Below are positions 7,933 through 16,267 of a stretch of DNA of 48,496 bases, one piece after another. The stretch lies in contig JAGXRD010000148.1 of NCBI GenBank assembly GCA_018336035.1, positions 1-48,496 on the forward strand. Direction: 5' to 3'. Under the pieces are notes generated by a model that did not search any database, had not been told where the DNA came from, and worked only from the letters and a program-made list of their open reading frames with translations. The translations under genes and the position numbers were made by a program. Origin of the DNA: Alphaproteobacteria bacterium. Its GTDB lineage: Bacteria > Pseudomonadota > Alphaproteobacteria > Ferrovibrionales > Ferrovibrionaceae. The first letter of the stretch is position 1, and the number at the start of each line of letters is the position of its first letter.

Positions 7933-8808
7933 AGTCCGTTTGGAAGTTCACGGATGGGCGTTCCGGCGGAGCAGGTTGCCGCCCATGGCGACGAGGATCA
8001 TGGCGTGGGAGAGGCGGCGCCAGCGGATCATCCAGCCGAAGGTCCTTTCGACCACCCAGCGGCGCGGCAGGATCTCGAAGCCCTGCTGATCGTCGGACCG
8101 GCGGATGATCTCGACGACGAAGTCGAGGAAAGCGGCGTTGTCCATCATGCCCTTGCGATCGTAGGCACCGTCGGCGAACAGATGCTTCACCCATGGCCAG
8201 CGCTTGCGGATCGCGTCCAGGATCATCTGTGCCCCGGCGCTGTCGGAGATGTCGGCTGTCGTCAGATTGACCATCAACAGCCTCCCGTCGGTATCGACCG
8301 CAATGTGGCGTTTGCGCCCGACGATTATCTTGCCCGCGTCGTAACCTCTCGCCTCGGCTTGCGGCGCCTTAACCGACTGGCTATCGATCACCACCGCCGA
8401 CGGGCTCGCCTCGTGGCCGGCCCGCTCCCGGTCGACCATCAGCGCCACGTCGTGAATGGTCTGGAACAGGAAGCGCCGCGCCAGCTCGCGGAACCAGCCG
8501 TAGACCGTCCGCCAGGGGCCGAAGTGGATCGGCAGCATCCGCCACCCGCAGCCCGAGCGCACCAGATAGCGAACCGCGTTGATCACCTCACGGAAATCCA
8601 CCTCTCGGGGACGACCCCGGCGCCCAGGCACCGGCATCAGCGGCGCAATCCGCTCCCACTCCTCGTCGGTCAGATCCGAGGGATAGCGCTTCGTCTTCCT
8701 GGCGATTTCGGCCATGCGACCCCGGCTCTGCTTCGTCCACATCCAAAGCTTGAATCACAGCCAGACCCCAGGCGAAACCCACAAATCACGAATTTCCAAA
8801 CGGACTCT
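7931..8808 (-). mobile_element. IS5-family insertion sequence, 878 bp
   Basis: Bounded by 15-bp perfect terminal inverted repeats, AGAGTCCGTTTGGAA (7931-7945) and its complement (8794-8808), with partial symmetry a few bases further in. One transposase ORF fills it. Flanking trinucleotides (TGA left, TTA right, if the ends are taken at GAGTCC) do not match, so no target duplication is visible. The dctP remnant on its left does not continue on its right. Both facts suggest a rearrangement at or after insertion. Confidence 0.88.
7948..8742 (-). CDS. IS5-family transposase
   Basis: A 264-residue DDE transposase in one reading frame. The N-terminal DUF4096-type domain (RYPSDLTDEEWERIAPLMPV, then INAVRYLVRSGCGWRMLP) precedes the catalytic core. 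The triad is visible as D120 (VVIDSQSVKA), D191 (HLFADGAYD) and E232 (RRWVVERTFGW), the last in the IS5/IS4 Y-R-E-like region. All three are present and the frame is intact, so the enzyme could be active. An internal ATG at codon 10 (MAEIARKTKRY) may be the true start. Confidence 0.9.
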   Translation of the reverse strand: MWTKQSRGRMAEIARKTKRYPSDLTDEEWERIAPLMPVPGRRGRPREVDFREVINAVRYLVRSGCGWRMLPIHFGPWRTVYGWFRELARRFLFQTIHDVALMVDRERAGHEASPSAVVIDSQSVKAPQAEARGYDAGKIIVGRKRHIAVDTDGRLLMVNLTTADISDSAGAQMILDAIRKRWPWVKHLFADGAYDRKGMMDNAAFLDFVVEIIRRSDDQQGFEILPRRWVVERTFGWMIRWRRLSHAMILVAMGGNLLRRNAHP

Positions 8809-9156
8809 TAGCTGTGAAGTGGCTCTCATGGGTGAATCAAGCATTGCAAGTTGCGCGCAAGAGGGCGGCACGTACGGCTTTCGCATCAAATTTTTTGAAA
8901 CGTGCGCAAACATGTTGATCCGGTCGAACCAAATAGGTCGTCGCCGCAAGGCCGTCATATCGCTTCGCGATCAGCCCCTCAACGTCGGTCACTAGCCGGC
9001 ATCCCTTCGGAACCGGCTGCGTCACGCCATCCTTGGGTGCGACAACAAAGACCGAGAGAAGTCCAACAATCTGCCCAAGTTCCGACAGCTCTGTCGGGTT
9101 TGGCAGGAGGACTTCGGCGGTTGCATCGGCAAATATGAGAAGGCTGAAGCTGCCTC

Positions 9157-10268
9157 CTAGTGGATTGATTCCAACGTTTGGAACCCTCGGTTTCGGGCGG
9201 CGATGATGTCGTCGGGGCCGGCTTTCCAAACGAAGGGCTTCGGTTTGTCGGCATTGTCTTCGCGAACGAAGCGGTTGATTGCGGCCTGGAGATCGACGAC
9301 GGAATGGAAGACGCCATGCTTGAGCCTGCGCCATGTGATCTTGGCGAAGAAGCCCTCGACGGCATTGAGCCAGGAGCAGGAAGTCGGGGTGAAGTGGAAG
9401 GTCCAGCGCGGATGGCGGGCGAGCCAGGCGCGGACCTTGTCCTTCTTGTGTGCCGCGTAGTTGTCGAGGATGACGTGGATGGCCTTGTCGGCCGGCACCT
9501 CGCGCTCGATGCGGTTGAGCTCGATGCGGTTGAGGAAGCGGATGAGTTCCTGATGGCGATGGCGCTGCATGTTCTGCGCGATGACCGTGCCATCCAGCAC
9601 GTTGAGGGCGGCAAACAGCGTCGTCGTGCCGTGGCGCTTGTAGTCGTGGGTCATCGTGCCGGCTCGGCCCTTCTTCATGGGCAGGCCGGGCTGTGTGCGG
9701 TCGAGCGCCTGGATCTGGCTCTTCTCATCGACCGAAAGCACCACCGCATGGGTCGGCGGATCGACATACAGCCCAACGATGGTCGTGAGCTTCTCGGCGA
9801 AGGCCGGGTCGTTGGAGAGCTTGAAGTGCCGCCAGCGATGTGGACTGAGACCATGGGCCTTCCAGATGCCTTGCACCGTCGACGCCGCGATGCCGACAAC
9901 CCTGGCCATCGCGCGCAGCGTCCAATGGGTTGCCTCGTGCGGCGGCGGCTCCTGCGTCAGGCGGATGATCTCTGCAACACGCTCTGGTGGGACCGGCGCC
10001 TTTCCAGGCGGACGGGAGCGGTCGCGAAGCAGGCCGTCGACGCCCTCATGCATGAACCGCTCCTGCCAGCGCCACACGCAGGTCTTGGAATTGCCGGTCT
10101 CGGCCTGATTGCCGTGGTGCCCACGCCCTCGCCGCTCAGAAGGACGATCCGCGCCCGCCAGACGTGTTTCTGCGGGCTCTTGGGGTTCGCGGCGATAGCG
10201 CGCAACCGCTGCTGATCGCCGGGAGACACTGTGAAGGAGACGTCGCTGCGCATGCGACAGACTCGCAT
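9157..10268 (-). pseudogene. IS630-family transposase, frameshifted
   Basis: The protein starts at 10268 (MRVCRMRSDVSFTVSPGDQQ, then RLRAIAANPKSPQKHVWRAR) and runs to VGTTAI. Near 10110 the frame shifts and continues as ETGNSKTCVWRWQERFMHEG to the end at 9157. DDE residues lie in VVLSVDEKSQIQALDR, IHVILDNYAAHKK and SCSWLNAVEGFFAKI, all present. The N-terminal helix-turn-helix is split by the shift. Some IS630 relatives use programmed frameshifting, but I see no slippery run at this point, so a disabling deletion is more likely. The stop codon overlaps the terminal repeat. Confidence 0.85.
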
Positions 10269-10324
10269 GCCATCAAGCGAAGGGGAATCCCAGTTCGGAC
10301 TCTTTTGATCCGATCAATCCACTA
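9158..10324 (-). mobile_element. IS630-family insertion sequence with TA target duplication
   Basis: The ends are TAGTGGATTGAT (9158-9169) and its complement ATCAATCCACTA (10313-10324), including a TA on each side. TA duplication is the hallmark of IS630/Tc1-mariner transposition. Removing one TA plus the 1165-bp element restores an uninterrupted monooxygenase reading frame (GKL-GGSF), which proves the boundaries. The insertion is therefore precise. Confidence 0.92.
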
Positions 10325-10578
10325 GTTTGCCAAGTAGCCAATCACCGATGCCATTCTCTTCAACTGGAGCGTCCGCGGCAACGGCACCAGGAACCAGAGT
10401 ATCCTTGAACTGGTCCACATCCTGGGTGTTGAGTGCGGAGTTCCGCAGAACCGCCGGAACCGAAAGACGACCACTGTTGACATGCCGTTGACTGCACGAT
10501 AAAGCCTGCAGAGCAACGAGGCTGATGGGTTCTATCGATCACTTCGCAATACGGCGTACATAGCCTCAAAACTCATCG

Positions 10579-10618
10579 AAAAAATGAGTGTGCGCCGCAT
10601 TTTACATGCCGCGCACAC
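10579..10618 (-). terminator. Terminator of the carboxylase/tctC operon
   Basis: On the minus strand the hairpin GTGTGCGCGGC / GCGGCGCACAC (10618-10588; the two arms pair apart from one GC step) is followed by TCATTTTTTC. It begins 7 bp after the stop of the TctC-type gene, so it closes the operon that starts at 16082. Confidence 0.75.
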
Positions 10619-10624
10619 CCGGCC

Positions 10625-11587
10625 TCACTCTGCTGACGTCAGGAGTTCCCTGAAAGCCTTGATATCGCGCTGGACGAGCGCCTCCAGCTCTTCGGGCGTT
10701 GACCAACGCGCCGGAGTGCTGAGTTCATCCATCTTTTTCTTGTACGCCGCACCAGTGGTGATTTTCGTCAGCGCCGCATTCAGCTTGTCGATAATCGGCT
10801 TAGGCGTTCCTGCCGGCGCAAACATCGCAAACCAATTTTCCATGTCAAGGGTTTCGTAGCCCAGTTCCTTGAATGTCGGAACGTTCGGGAGCTGCGGCAG
10901 ACGCTCAGTGGTCGCCATCGCCAGGCCGGTGAAGTTCCCGCTCTTGATCTGGGCATCACCTGTGGCCAACGCCTCGATATTACTGCTGATCGCCCCTGAA
11001 AGCGTGTCCGCGAGAGCCGGACCATTGCCCGAATACGGCACCGGCCGCGCCTTGATCCCGAGCGTCTTCATGATCTTGCCGCCCAGGAAGTGCGAGAAGG
11101 AACCAACCCCCGAGGTTCCGTATGTCACCTGCCCGGGATTCTTTTTCCCATACTCGACAAACTCGGCGAGGCTTTTTCCGGCAAATGCCTTGCCGGTGAC
11201 CAGGGCATACGGAACTGCCGCCACCAGGGCGACGGCTGCAAACTGCTCCGGCTTATAGGTTGCTTCGGCATTCGTCAGGGGATTCGTCACCGATGTTGTG
11301 CTGGTCGTTAGCATCAGCGTGTATCCGTCTTTCGGCGAACGGGCGACAAAGCTCGCACCGATACCGGTCGTGGCTCCCGGCCTGTTCTCGACGACGAAAG
11401 GCTGATTGAACTCGGCCTTCAGGTTCTCGGCCAAAAGACGTGCGAGCAGGTCGGTTGCACCGCCCGCGCCCCACGGCACTATGATGGTTACCGGACGCTC
11501 CGGATACTTCGTCTGAGCGGTGGCAGAAACGGCTGCTCCGATGCAAGCCACGACAGCTAAGGTATGAACAATCTTCATCATCTTCAT
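10625..11587 (-). CDS. Tripartite tricarboxylate transporter binding protein (TctC/Bug family), first copy
   Basis: A 320-residue periplasmic Bug-family receptor that hands a carboxylate to a TctA/TctB permease. The signal peptide is MKMMKIVHTLAVVACIGAAV with cleavage near residue 25. The mature start YPERPVTIIVPWGAGGATDL is the family's first ligand loop, and FVVENRPGATTGIGASFVAR is the second. GGAGG seven bases before the ATG fixes the start. It is the last gene of the minus operon CaiB - biotin carrier - biotin carboxylase - carboxyltransferase, 30 bp after the carboxyltransferase, and is followed by a terminator. The matching permease (TctA, TctB) lies at 16268-18236 in another operon; a second Bug protein is at 24678. 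Confidence 0.93.
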   Translation of the reverse strand: MKMMKIVHTLAVVACIGAAVSATAQTKYPERPVTIIVPWGAGGATDLLARLLAENLKAEFNQPFVVENRPGATTGIGASFVARSPKDGYTLMLTTSTTSVTNPLTNAEATYKPEQFAAVALVAAVPYALVTGKAFAGKSLAEFVEYGKKNPGQVTYGTSGVGSFSHFLGGKIMKTLGIKARPVPYSGNGPALADTLSGAISSNIEALATGDAQIKSGNFTGLAMATTERLPQLPNVPTFKELGYETLDMENWFAMFAPAGTPKPIIDKLNAALTKITTGAAYKKKMDELSTPARWSTPEELEALVQRDIKAFRELLTSAE

Positions 11588-11617
11588 TTTGTTGCCTCCC
11601 TCGGTTTCAGTGTCTGT

Positions 11618-13177
11618 TTATGGCCTCAACGTAAAGCTAGTCTTACCGGCAGTCCTGAGCGGCGCCGCAGTGTCTGCGAATTCGCACAGCAGGCGGCGGG
11701 TATCCCTGGGATCGATGATTTCTTCTATCCAGAAAGCCTCGGCCGTCCGGAAAGGAGAGCGCATGGCGGACAGTTTCGACGTGATCTTCGCCAGGGCTTC
11801 TTCCCTGTTCTCCGCTGCCGCCAGTTCGGCGCTGTATGCCGCCTCCACGCCGCCCTCCAGCGGCAGAGACCCCCAGCGGCCAGACGGCCAGGCATAACGA
11901 TAGGAAAGCCGGCCTGCGGGCTGGTGCGCACCACCGCCGACGCCGAACACATTGCGCAGGAGAACCGAGCACCACGGCACGGTTGTCTGATTGATGGCGG
12001 CAATGGCACGGACAGCCTGCCGCATGACGCCGCTCTTCTCGGCATCCAGTCCAATTTCGAAGCCGGGGCAATCGACCAGATGAACCACCGGAAGATGGAA
12101 TGTCTCCGCCAGGTCGACGAAACGGGTGATCTTCTGGGCGGAATTCGCCGTCCAGACACCGGCGCTGTGATAGGGGTCGCCAGCCATGATCGCCACCGGC
12201 CAACCATTCAGGCGCGCGAACCCGGTCACGATCGACGGGCCATAGCTCTTGGCGATTTCGAAGAAGGAACCGGAATCGACCACCGACTCGATGATCTGCC
12301 GGATTTTGTATGCCTTCCTGCTGTCTTTCGGCACAGCAGAGATCAGGAACTCGTCGGCGCGCGCAGGGTCGTCATGACACTCCGTGCGCGGCGGCAGCTC
12401 CCAGACCGATGACGGTAAATAGGACAGGAAACGGCGCACTGCCACGAATGCTTCGTCTTCGTTATCGACCGAATAGTCGGCAACGCCGGATTTTGTGTGT
12501 ATCTTGTGGCCGCCAAGCTCTTCTTTCGTGAGCTTCTGCCCCAGATGCTCGACGACAGGCGGACCGGCGACGAAGACCGAAGAGATTTCCTTGATCATGA
12601 TCGCAAAATGGCTGGCGCAGAACCGGGCTGCCGCCAGGCCGGCCACTGGTCCCGTGGCGATGGAAACAACCGGAATCTGCCCGAGATTCCGGGCACACAG
12701 GTCCAGGCCCGATGTGGTGCCCACGCCGCCCGGCAGGTTCGAGCGTCCGGTCGTCTCGATTGTTCTGACCGATCCGCCGCCGCCGGAACCTTCGACCATG
12801 CGGACAAGCGGCATCCGGAACTCGTAAGCCATATTCTCGGCCATCTTGAATTTGGCCCAGATCGAGGCATCTGCGGATCCGCCGCGGATTGTAAAATCAT
12901 CGCCCGCGACCACGACCTGCCGGGCGTCGATCAGGCCCCTTCCGAACACGCAGTTGGCCGGCGTGAAGGTCTTTATCGCATTGCTCTCGTCGTAAGTCGC
13001 AAAGCCGGAAATCGCACCGATTTCATGGAAAGAGTTCTTGTCCAGCAGGCGATCGATGCGCTCACGAACTGTCAGGCGCCCGGCGGCATGCTGTCGCGCG
13101 ACACGCTCCTCGCCGCCCATCTTGTAGGCCAGCTGCTGCCGGTACCTCAGCTCTTCCAGTTCGGCTTCCCAACTCAT
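11618..13177 (-). CDS. Acyl-CoA carboxylase, carboxyltransferase (beta) subunit
   Basis: Carboxyltransferase of a biotin-dependent acyl-CoA carboxylase, which moves carboxyl from carboxybiotin to an acyl-CoA. Start is taken at the ATG of MSWEAELEELRYRQQLAYKM with GGAGG eight bases upstream; an upstream TTG is less likely. The N-half carries GRLTVRERIDRLLDKNSFHE and the acyl-CoA oxyanion region VEGSGGGGSVRTIE. The C-half carries FVDLAETFHLPVVHLVDCPG F and VFGVGGGAHQPAGRLSYRYA WPSGRWGSLPLEGG, the biotin-side region. At 519 residues it matches propionyl/methylcrotonyl-type beta subunits. It sits 39 bp after the biotin carboxylase. Which acyl-CoA it uses (propionyl, methylcrotonyl, geranyl or other) cannot be decided. 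Confidence 0.92.
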   Translation of the reverse strand: MSWEAELEELRYRQQLAYKMGGEERVARQHAAGRLTVRERIDRLLDKNSFHEIGAISGFATYDESNAIKTFTPANCVFGRGLIDARQVVVAGDDFTIRGGSADASIWAKFKMAENMAYEFRMPLVRMVEGSGGGGSVRTIETTGRSNLPGGVGTTSGLDLCARNLGQIPVVSIATGPVAGLAAARFCASHFAIMIKEISSVFVAGPPVVEHLGQKLTKEELGGHKIHTKSGVADYSVDNEDEAFVAVRRFLSYLPSSVWELPPRTECHDDPARADEFLISAVPKDSRKAYKIRQIIESVVDSGSFFEIAKSYGPSIVTGFARLNGWPVAIMAGDPYHSAGVWTANSAQKITRFVDLAETFHLPVVHLVDCPGFEIGLDAEKSGVMRQAVRAIAAINQTTVPWCSVLLRNVFGVGGGAHQPAGRLSYRYAWPSGRWGSLPLEGGVEAAYSAELAAAENREEALAKITSKLSAMRSPFRTAEAFWIEEIIDPRDTRRLLCEFADTAAPLRTAGKTSFTLRP

Positions 13178-13216
13178 TCCACCCGCCTCCAATTCTGGCC
13201 GCTTTTTACCGCGGCA

Positions 13217-14599
13217 TCATCCCAGGGCCGCTTGCCTTGGGGTCAGCAATTCATCTCCATATGTCTGAAGGAAATTGGTATCGACAGCCGTGCGCTGATA
13301 GACGGCGTTTTCCATGATCGAAATCAGCAGCGGAATGTTCGACGAGATGCCATTGATCCTGCATCGAGCAAGCGTGTCAGACATTTTTCTGACCGCGTCT
13401 TCCCGGGATTCTCCGTACACAATGACTTTCGCGACAAGCGAGTCATACCAGGGAGAGATTTCATCGCCGCTGCGGAACCCGGTATCGACGCGAAGATGTT
13501 CCGAGAGTTGAGGAACCGAGAATTCGCGCAGTAGACCAGGTGTCGGGCGATAGCCGCGGCTGGGATCTTCCGCACATATGCGCGCCTCGATCGCATATCC
13601 AGACGCGTTAAACCGGTCCTGGGGCGGCAAGGCTTCACCGGCGGCGATCAGGAACTGGTATTCCACCAGATCAATGCCGAATACCTTCTCAGTGATCGGA
13701 TGCTCGACCTGGATCCGGGTGTTCATTTCGATGAAATAGAAGGCCTCGTCATCCCGCCCGGCATCGACGAGGAATTCGATCGTGCCGACCCCCTTATACT
13801 CAATCGCGCTGGCAAGCTTCAGGGCAGCGGCCCGCATCCGTGACCGCAAGGCATCGCTCAGCCCGCAGCCCGGCGCTTCCTCGATGACCTTCTGATGCCG
13901 CCGCTGGATCGAGCAATCGCGCTCCCCGAGGTGGATATAGCGCCCGAAATTGTCGCCCATCACCTGAACTTCGATATGCCGCGGCTGGGTGATGAACCTC
14001 TCGACAATGACCTTGTCGTCGCCGAAGAAGCTTTTGGCCTCCCGCCGCACGGCCGCCAGAGATTGTGCGAATTCCGCAGCGTCATTCACACGCCGCATGC
14101 CGCGGCCGCCGCCGCCGGCAGCCGCCTTGATCAGGCAGGGCCAGCCAATTCTTTGGGCATGGTTCTGCAGTGTGGCATCGTCCTGGTCATCTCCGTGATA
14201 ACCCGGGATCACCGGCACATCGATCGACTCCGCCATGCGCTTGGCCGCGTCTTTCGCACCCATCACGCGGATGACCTCTGGCGGGGGCCCGAGAAATACG
14301 ATGCCCGCATCCAGACAGGCCTGGGAGAGGACCGGATTCTCCGACAGGAAACCGTATCCCGGATGAATGGCCTCCGACCGGCTGCTCTTTGCGACTTCGA
14401 GAATCCTGTCCACGACCAGATAGCTTTCGCGCGCCGGCGCCGGGCCGATGCAGTGGGCTTCATCAGCCAGCTGTACATGCAGGGCGTTTCTGTCGGCCTC
14501 CGAGAAGACGGCTACAGTTTCGATGCCCAGGCGTTTGCAGGTCTTGATGACCCGGCACGCGATCTCGCCACGATTGGCTATGAGGATCCTGACGAACAT
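13217..14599 (-). CDS. Biotin carboxylase subunit of an acyl-CoA carboxylase
   Basis: ATP-dependent carboxylation of biotin on the carrier protein. The 460-residue protein holds only the biotin carboxylase module: N-domain RILIANRGEIACRVIKTCKR with HPGYGFLSENP, ATP-grasp glycine loop KAAAGGGGRGMRRV (about 158-171), catalytic HIEVQVMGDNFGRYIHLGER D, and MNTRIQVEHPITE. It ends at about the length of AccC, without a carrier domain. The separate 73-residue biotin carrier is encoded one base upstream, so the two are co-translated. With the downstream carboxyltransferase this gives a three-subunit enzyme. Confidence 0.95.
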   Translation of the reverse strand: MFVRILIANRGEIACRVIKTCKRLGIETVAVFSEADRNALHVQLADEAHCIGPAPARESYLVVDRILEVAKSSRSEAIHPGYGFLSENPVLSQACLDAGIVFLGPPPEVIRVMGAKDAAKRMAESIDVPVIPGYHGDDQDDATLQNHAQRIGWPCLIKAAAGGGGRGMRRVNDAAEFAQSLAAVRREAKSFFGDDKVIVERFITQPRHIEVQVMGDNFGRYIHLGERDCSIQRRHQKVIEEAPGCGLSDALRSRMRAAALKLASAIEYKGVGTIEFLVDAGRDDEAFYFIEMNTRIQVEHPITEKVFGIDLVEYQFLIAAGEALPPQDRFNASGYAIEARICAEDPSRGYRPTPGLLREFSVPQLSEHLRVDTGFRSGDEISPWYDSLVAKVIVYGESREDAVRKMSDTLARCRINGISSNIPLLISIMENAVYQRTAVDTNFLQTYGDELLTPRQAALG

Positions 14600-14600
14600 C

Positions 14601-14822
14601 TCAGTCCGAGAGTCGAACGAGCGGCTGTCCCTCGGACACGGTCTCGCCCTCGCTCACCAGAATCCTGACGACAGTTCCTGCTTGCGTGGCCTCCACGGGG
14701 ATCTCCATTTTCATGGATTCGAGGATCATCAGGACATCGCCCTTTTCGGCCCGAGCGCCGATCTCGGTGGTGATCTTCCACACCGCGCCTGTGATCTCGG
14801 ACTCGACATTCAACTCGGCCAT
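14601..14822 (-). CDS. Stand-alone biotin carboxyl carrier protein
   Basis: A 73-residue protein that is only a biotinyl domain: AELNVESEITGAVWKITTEI, the biotin site ESMKMEIPVE with K38 as the predicted biotinylated lysine, and the second hammerhead half GTVVRILVSEGETVSEGQPL. Normal AccB carriers are twice this length, with a Pro/Ala-rich leader, and alpha subunits of propionyl-type carboxylases carry the domain fused. Here it is free, between a CoA-transferase gene and the biotin carboxylase gene, with one base between its stop and the next start. It shuttles the carboxyl group between the two enzymes encoded downstream. Confidence 0.93.
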   Translation of the reverse strand: MAELNVESEITGAVWKITTEIGARAEKGDVLMILESMKMEIPVEATQAGTVVRILVSEGETVSEGQPLVRLSD

Positions 14823-14876
14823 CGGTAATCCCCTGAAACAAAGTGTCGCTCGTTACTTGCCGTACTGCCGGAAACG

Positions 14877-16082
14877 TCAAATGGCGCCGCTGCTGCTCAG
14901 CGCACGGCGCTGATCTGCGCTCATCCCAAGAAGGTCTTGGAGGATTTCGTCGGTATGCTGGCCGAGGCGGGGCGGAGCTGTCGGCGACGGCTGCGTAATG
15001 GCACCGATCTTGAATGGCAGCCCCAGCAGCCTGACCGTGTCGCCTGACGCCGTCACCGCCATCGCAACCATGTCGTTCATCAGCGTTTGCTCATGCTCGA
15101 ATACCTGGTCGAGCGTGTGCAGGAGGGAAGCGGGCACCTGGAATTTCTGAAGGCGTTCGAGCCAGCTGTGGGCGGTATCGGTGGCGAAGATCTTGGTGAA
15201 TTCCGATACCAGCCTCTCCCGCTGAGACAGCCTGAGAATATTGGTCGCCAGAGTCGGATCGTTACGCAGATCCGGACGGTCAACGCAGTCGCACAGCCGG
15301 AACCAGGTCGAGTCGTTCAACGCGCCGGTATAGATATACTGGTCGGTGCATTTAAACGCCTGATACGGGGTCAAATGCCAGATGCCGGAGCCTTCCCGCT
15401 TCGGCAGCACTCCTGCTTCAAGATACGCCACGGCGTGGTAGCCCAGAAGGGAGACCGCCGATTCAAACAGCGACACCTGAACATGGCGTTCCGCCGATCC
15501 GATCCCCCTGCCGATCAGGGCCGACAGAATTCCGCAGCAGGCAATCTGGCCGGTCGCCAGATCGACAACGGAGATCGTTGACCGCACCGGACCGCCGTCC
15601 GACTCTCCGGTCATGGCCATGATGCCGGCAAAGGCCTGAATGACAGAGTCGTAGCCCGGGCTGTCACGCAACGGGCCTTTCGAGCCATATGCGGTCACCG
15701 AGCAAACGATCAGCCTGGGGAATTCAGCGATCAGCGCGTCCGGATCAAAGCCCAGTTTGGCCGCGGTTTCCGGAAGGTAGTTATGGATCAGCACGTCCGA
15801 AACCGCGAGAAGTTTGCGCAGCAGCTGCTTCCCTTCATCGGTTCGCAGGTTCAGCGTCATGCCGCGCTTGCCGCGGTTGACGCTCATGAAGTTACAGCTC
15901 TCGCCTGACGGCAGGACGGGCGCCCATCCCCGATTTTCATCGCCTGTCGGCTGTTCGATCTTGATGACGTCCGCGCCCATATCGGCCAGCAACTGTCCGC
16001 AGTAGGGCCCCGCCAGCACTCGGCTGAGATCCAGAACGCGGATACCTGTCAAAGGACGCTTTACCATTTGATTCTGCCTCAT
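14877..16082 (-). CDS. Class III (CaiB/BaiF) CoA-transferase
   Basis: Moves CoA from a CoA-thioester donor to a carboxylic acid. The 401-residue protein starts GIRVLDLSRVLAGPYCGQLL ADMGADVIKIEQP, the family opening, with VNRGKRGMTLNLR after it. D174 in STISVVDLATGQIA is at the position of the catalytic Asp that forms the acyl anhydride. ATG at 16082 is listed; the internal ATG at 16067 (MVKRPLTG) has a better-spaced GAGG and may be the real start. It is first in the operon that includes the three carboxylase genes, so it probably activates the substrate or recycles CoA. Two palindromes at 16140-16175 precede it. Confidence 0.92.
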   Translation of the reverse strand: MRQNQMVKRPLTGIRVLDLSRVLAGPYCGQLLADMGADVIKIEQPTGDENRGWAPVLPSGESCNFMSVNRGKRGMTLNLRTDEGKQLLRKLLAVSDVLIHNYLPETAAKLGFDPDALIAEFPRLIVCSVTAYGSKGPLRDSPGYDSVIQAFAGIMAMTGESDGGPVRSTISVVDLATGQIACCGILSALIGRGIGSAERHVQVSLFESAVSLLGYHAVAYLEAGVLPKREGSGIWHLTPYQAFKCTDQYIYTGALNDSTWFRLCDCVDRPDLRNDPTLATNILRLSQRERLVSEFTKIFATDTAHSWLERLQKFQVPASLLHTLDQVFEHEQTLMNDMVAMAVTASGDTVRLLGLPFKIGAITQPSPTAPPRLGQHTDEILQDLLGMSADQRRALSSSGAI

Positions 16083-16139
16083 CCGACTCTCGGCGGCCCC
16101 AGATCGGGTCCGGCCGCCAAGCTGTCTGCGCTTCCTCTG

Positions 16140-16175
16140 AATTCTCTATAGAGAATTATATTCTGTATGGAGTAT
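16140..16175. promoter_or_regulatory. Tandem palindromic operator A (IclR regulon)
   Basis: Box 1 is the perfect 18-bp palindrome AATTCTCTATAGAGAATT (16140-16157); box 2 is TTCTGTATGGAGTA (16161-16174). The 14-bp cores start 19 bp apart. It lies about 60 bp upstream of the CoA-transferase start. The same pair with the same spacing occurs before three other operons of the cluster. Confidence 0.75.
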
Positions 16176-16219
16176 GATAGTGAGGGGCCACACCAGTGTC
16201 AATTGCATTACGCCACCAT

Positions 16220-16252
16220 CGTCATCGCCCGCTTGCCGAACAAGCGATGACG
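16220..16252 (-). terminator. Hairpin after tctA, possible terminator
   Basis: CGTCATCGC / GCGATGACG forms a 9-bp stem enclosing a smaller GCTTG/CAAGC stem. It begins 15 bp beyond the tctA stop on the minus strand. There is no T-run after it, so termination is plausible but not shown. Confidence 0.35.
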
Positions 16253-16267
16253 AGCAGTGAGCGGCCC

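Larger units (their letters stand above)
8837..10560 (-). pseudogene. FAD-dependent aromatic monooxygenase, C-terminal part, split by IS630
   Basis: Upstream of the IS630 element the minus strand reads GRLSVPAVLRNSALNTQDVD, QFKDTLVPGAVAADAPVEEN and GIGDWLLGKL. Removing the element and one TA joins it directly to GGSFSLLIFADATAEVLLPN, ending LVRPDQHVCARFKKFDAKAV RAALLRATCNA. This is the C-terminal thioredoxin-like domain of flavin monooxygenases of the phenol or 3-(3-hydroxyphenyl)propionate hydroxylase group; RPDQHVCAR is characteristic. The N-terminal FAD and substrate domains are not present beyond about 10,560, so the gene was already truncated or was cut separately. It is dead. Confidence 0.8.

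Noticed and set aside
7828..8811. Long plus-strand open frame of 327 codons across the IS5-family element
   Set aside because: It is antisense to the transposase with its intact DDE triad, and its composition (Arg/His/Pro-rich) is typical of a GC-rich shadow frame.
7928..8811. Target-site duplication of the IS5-family element
   Set aside because: Flanks TGA and TTA differ, and the interrupted dctP gene does not resume on the far side.
9178..10215. Plus-strand open frame of 345 codons
   Set aside because: Antisense to the IS630 transposase, no recognisable domain.
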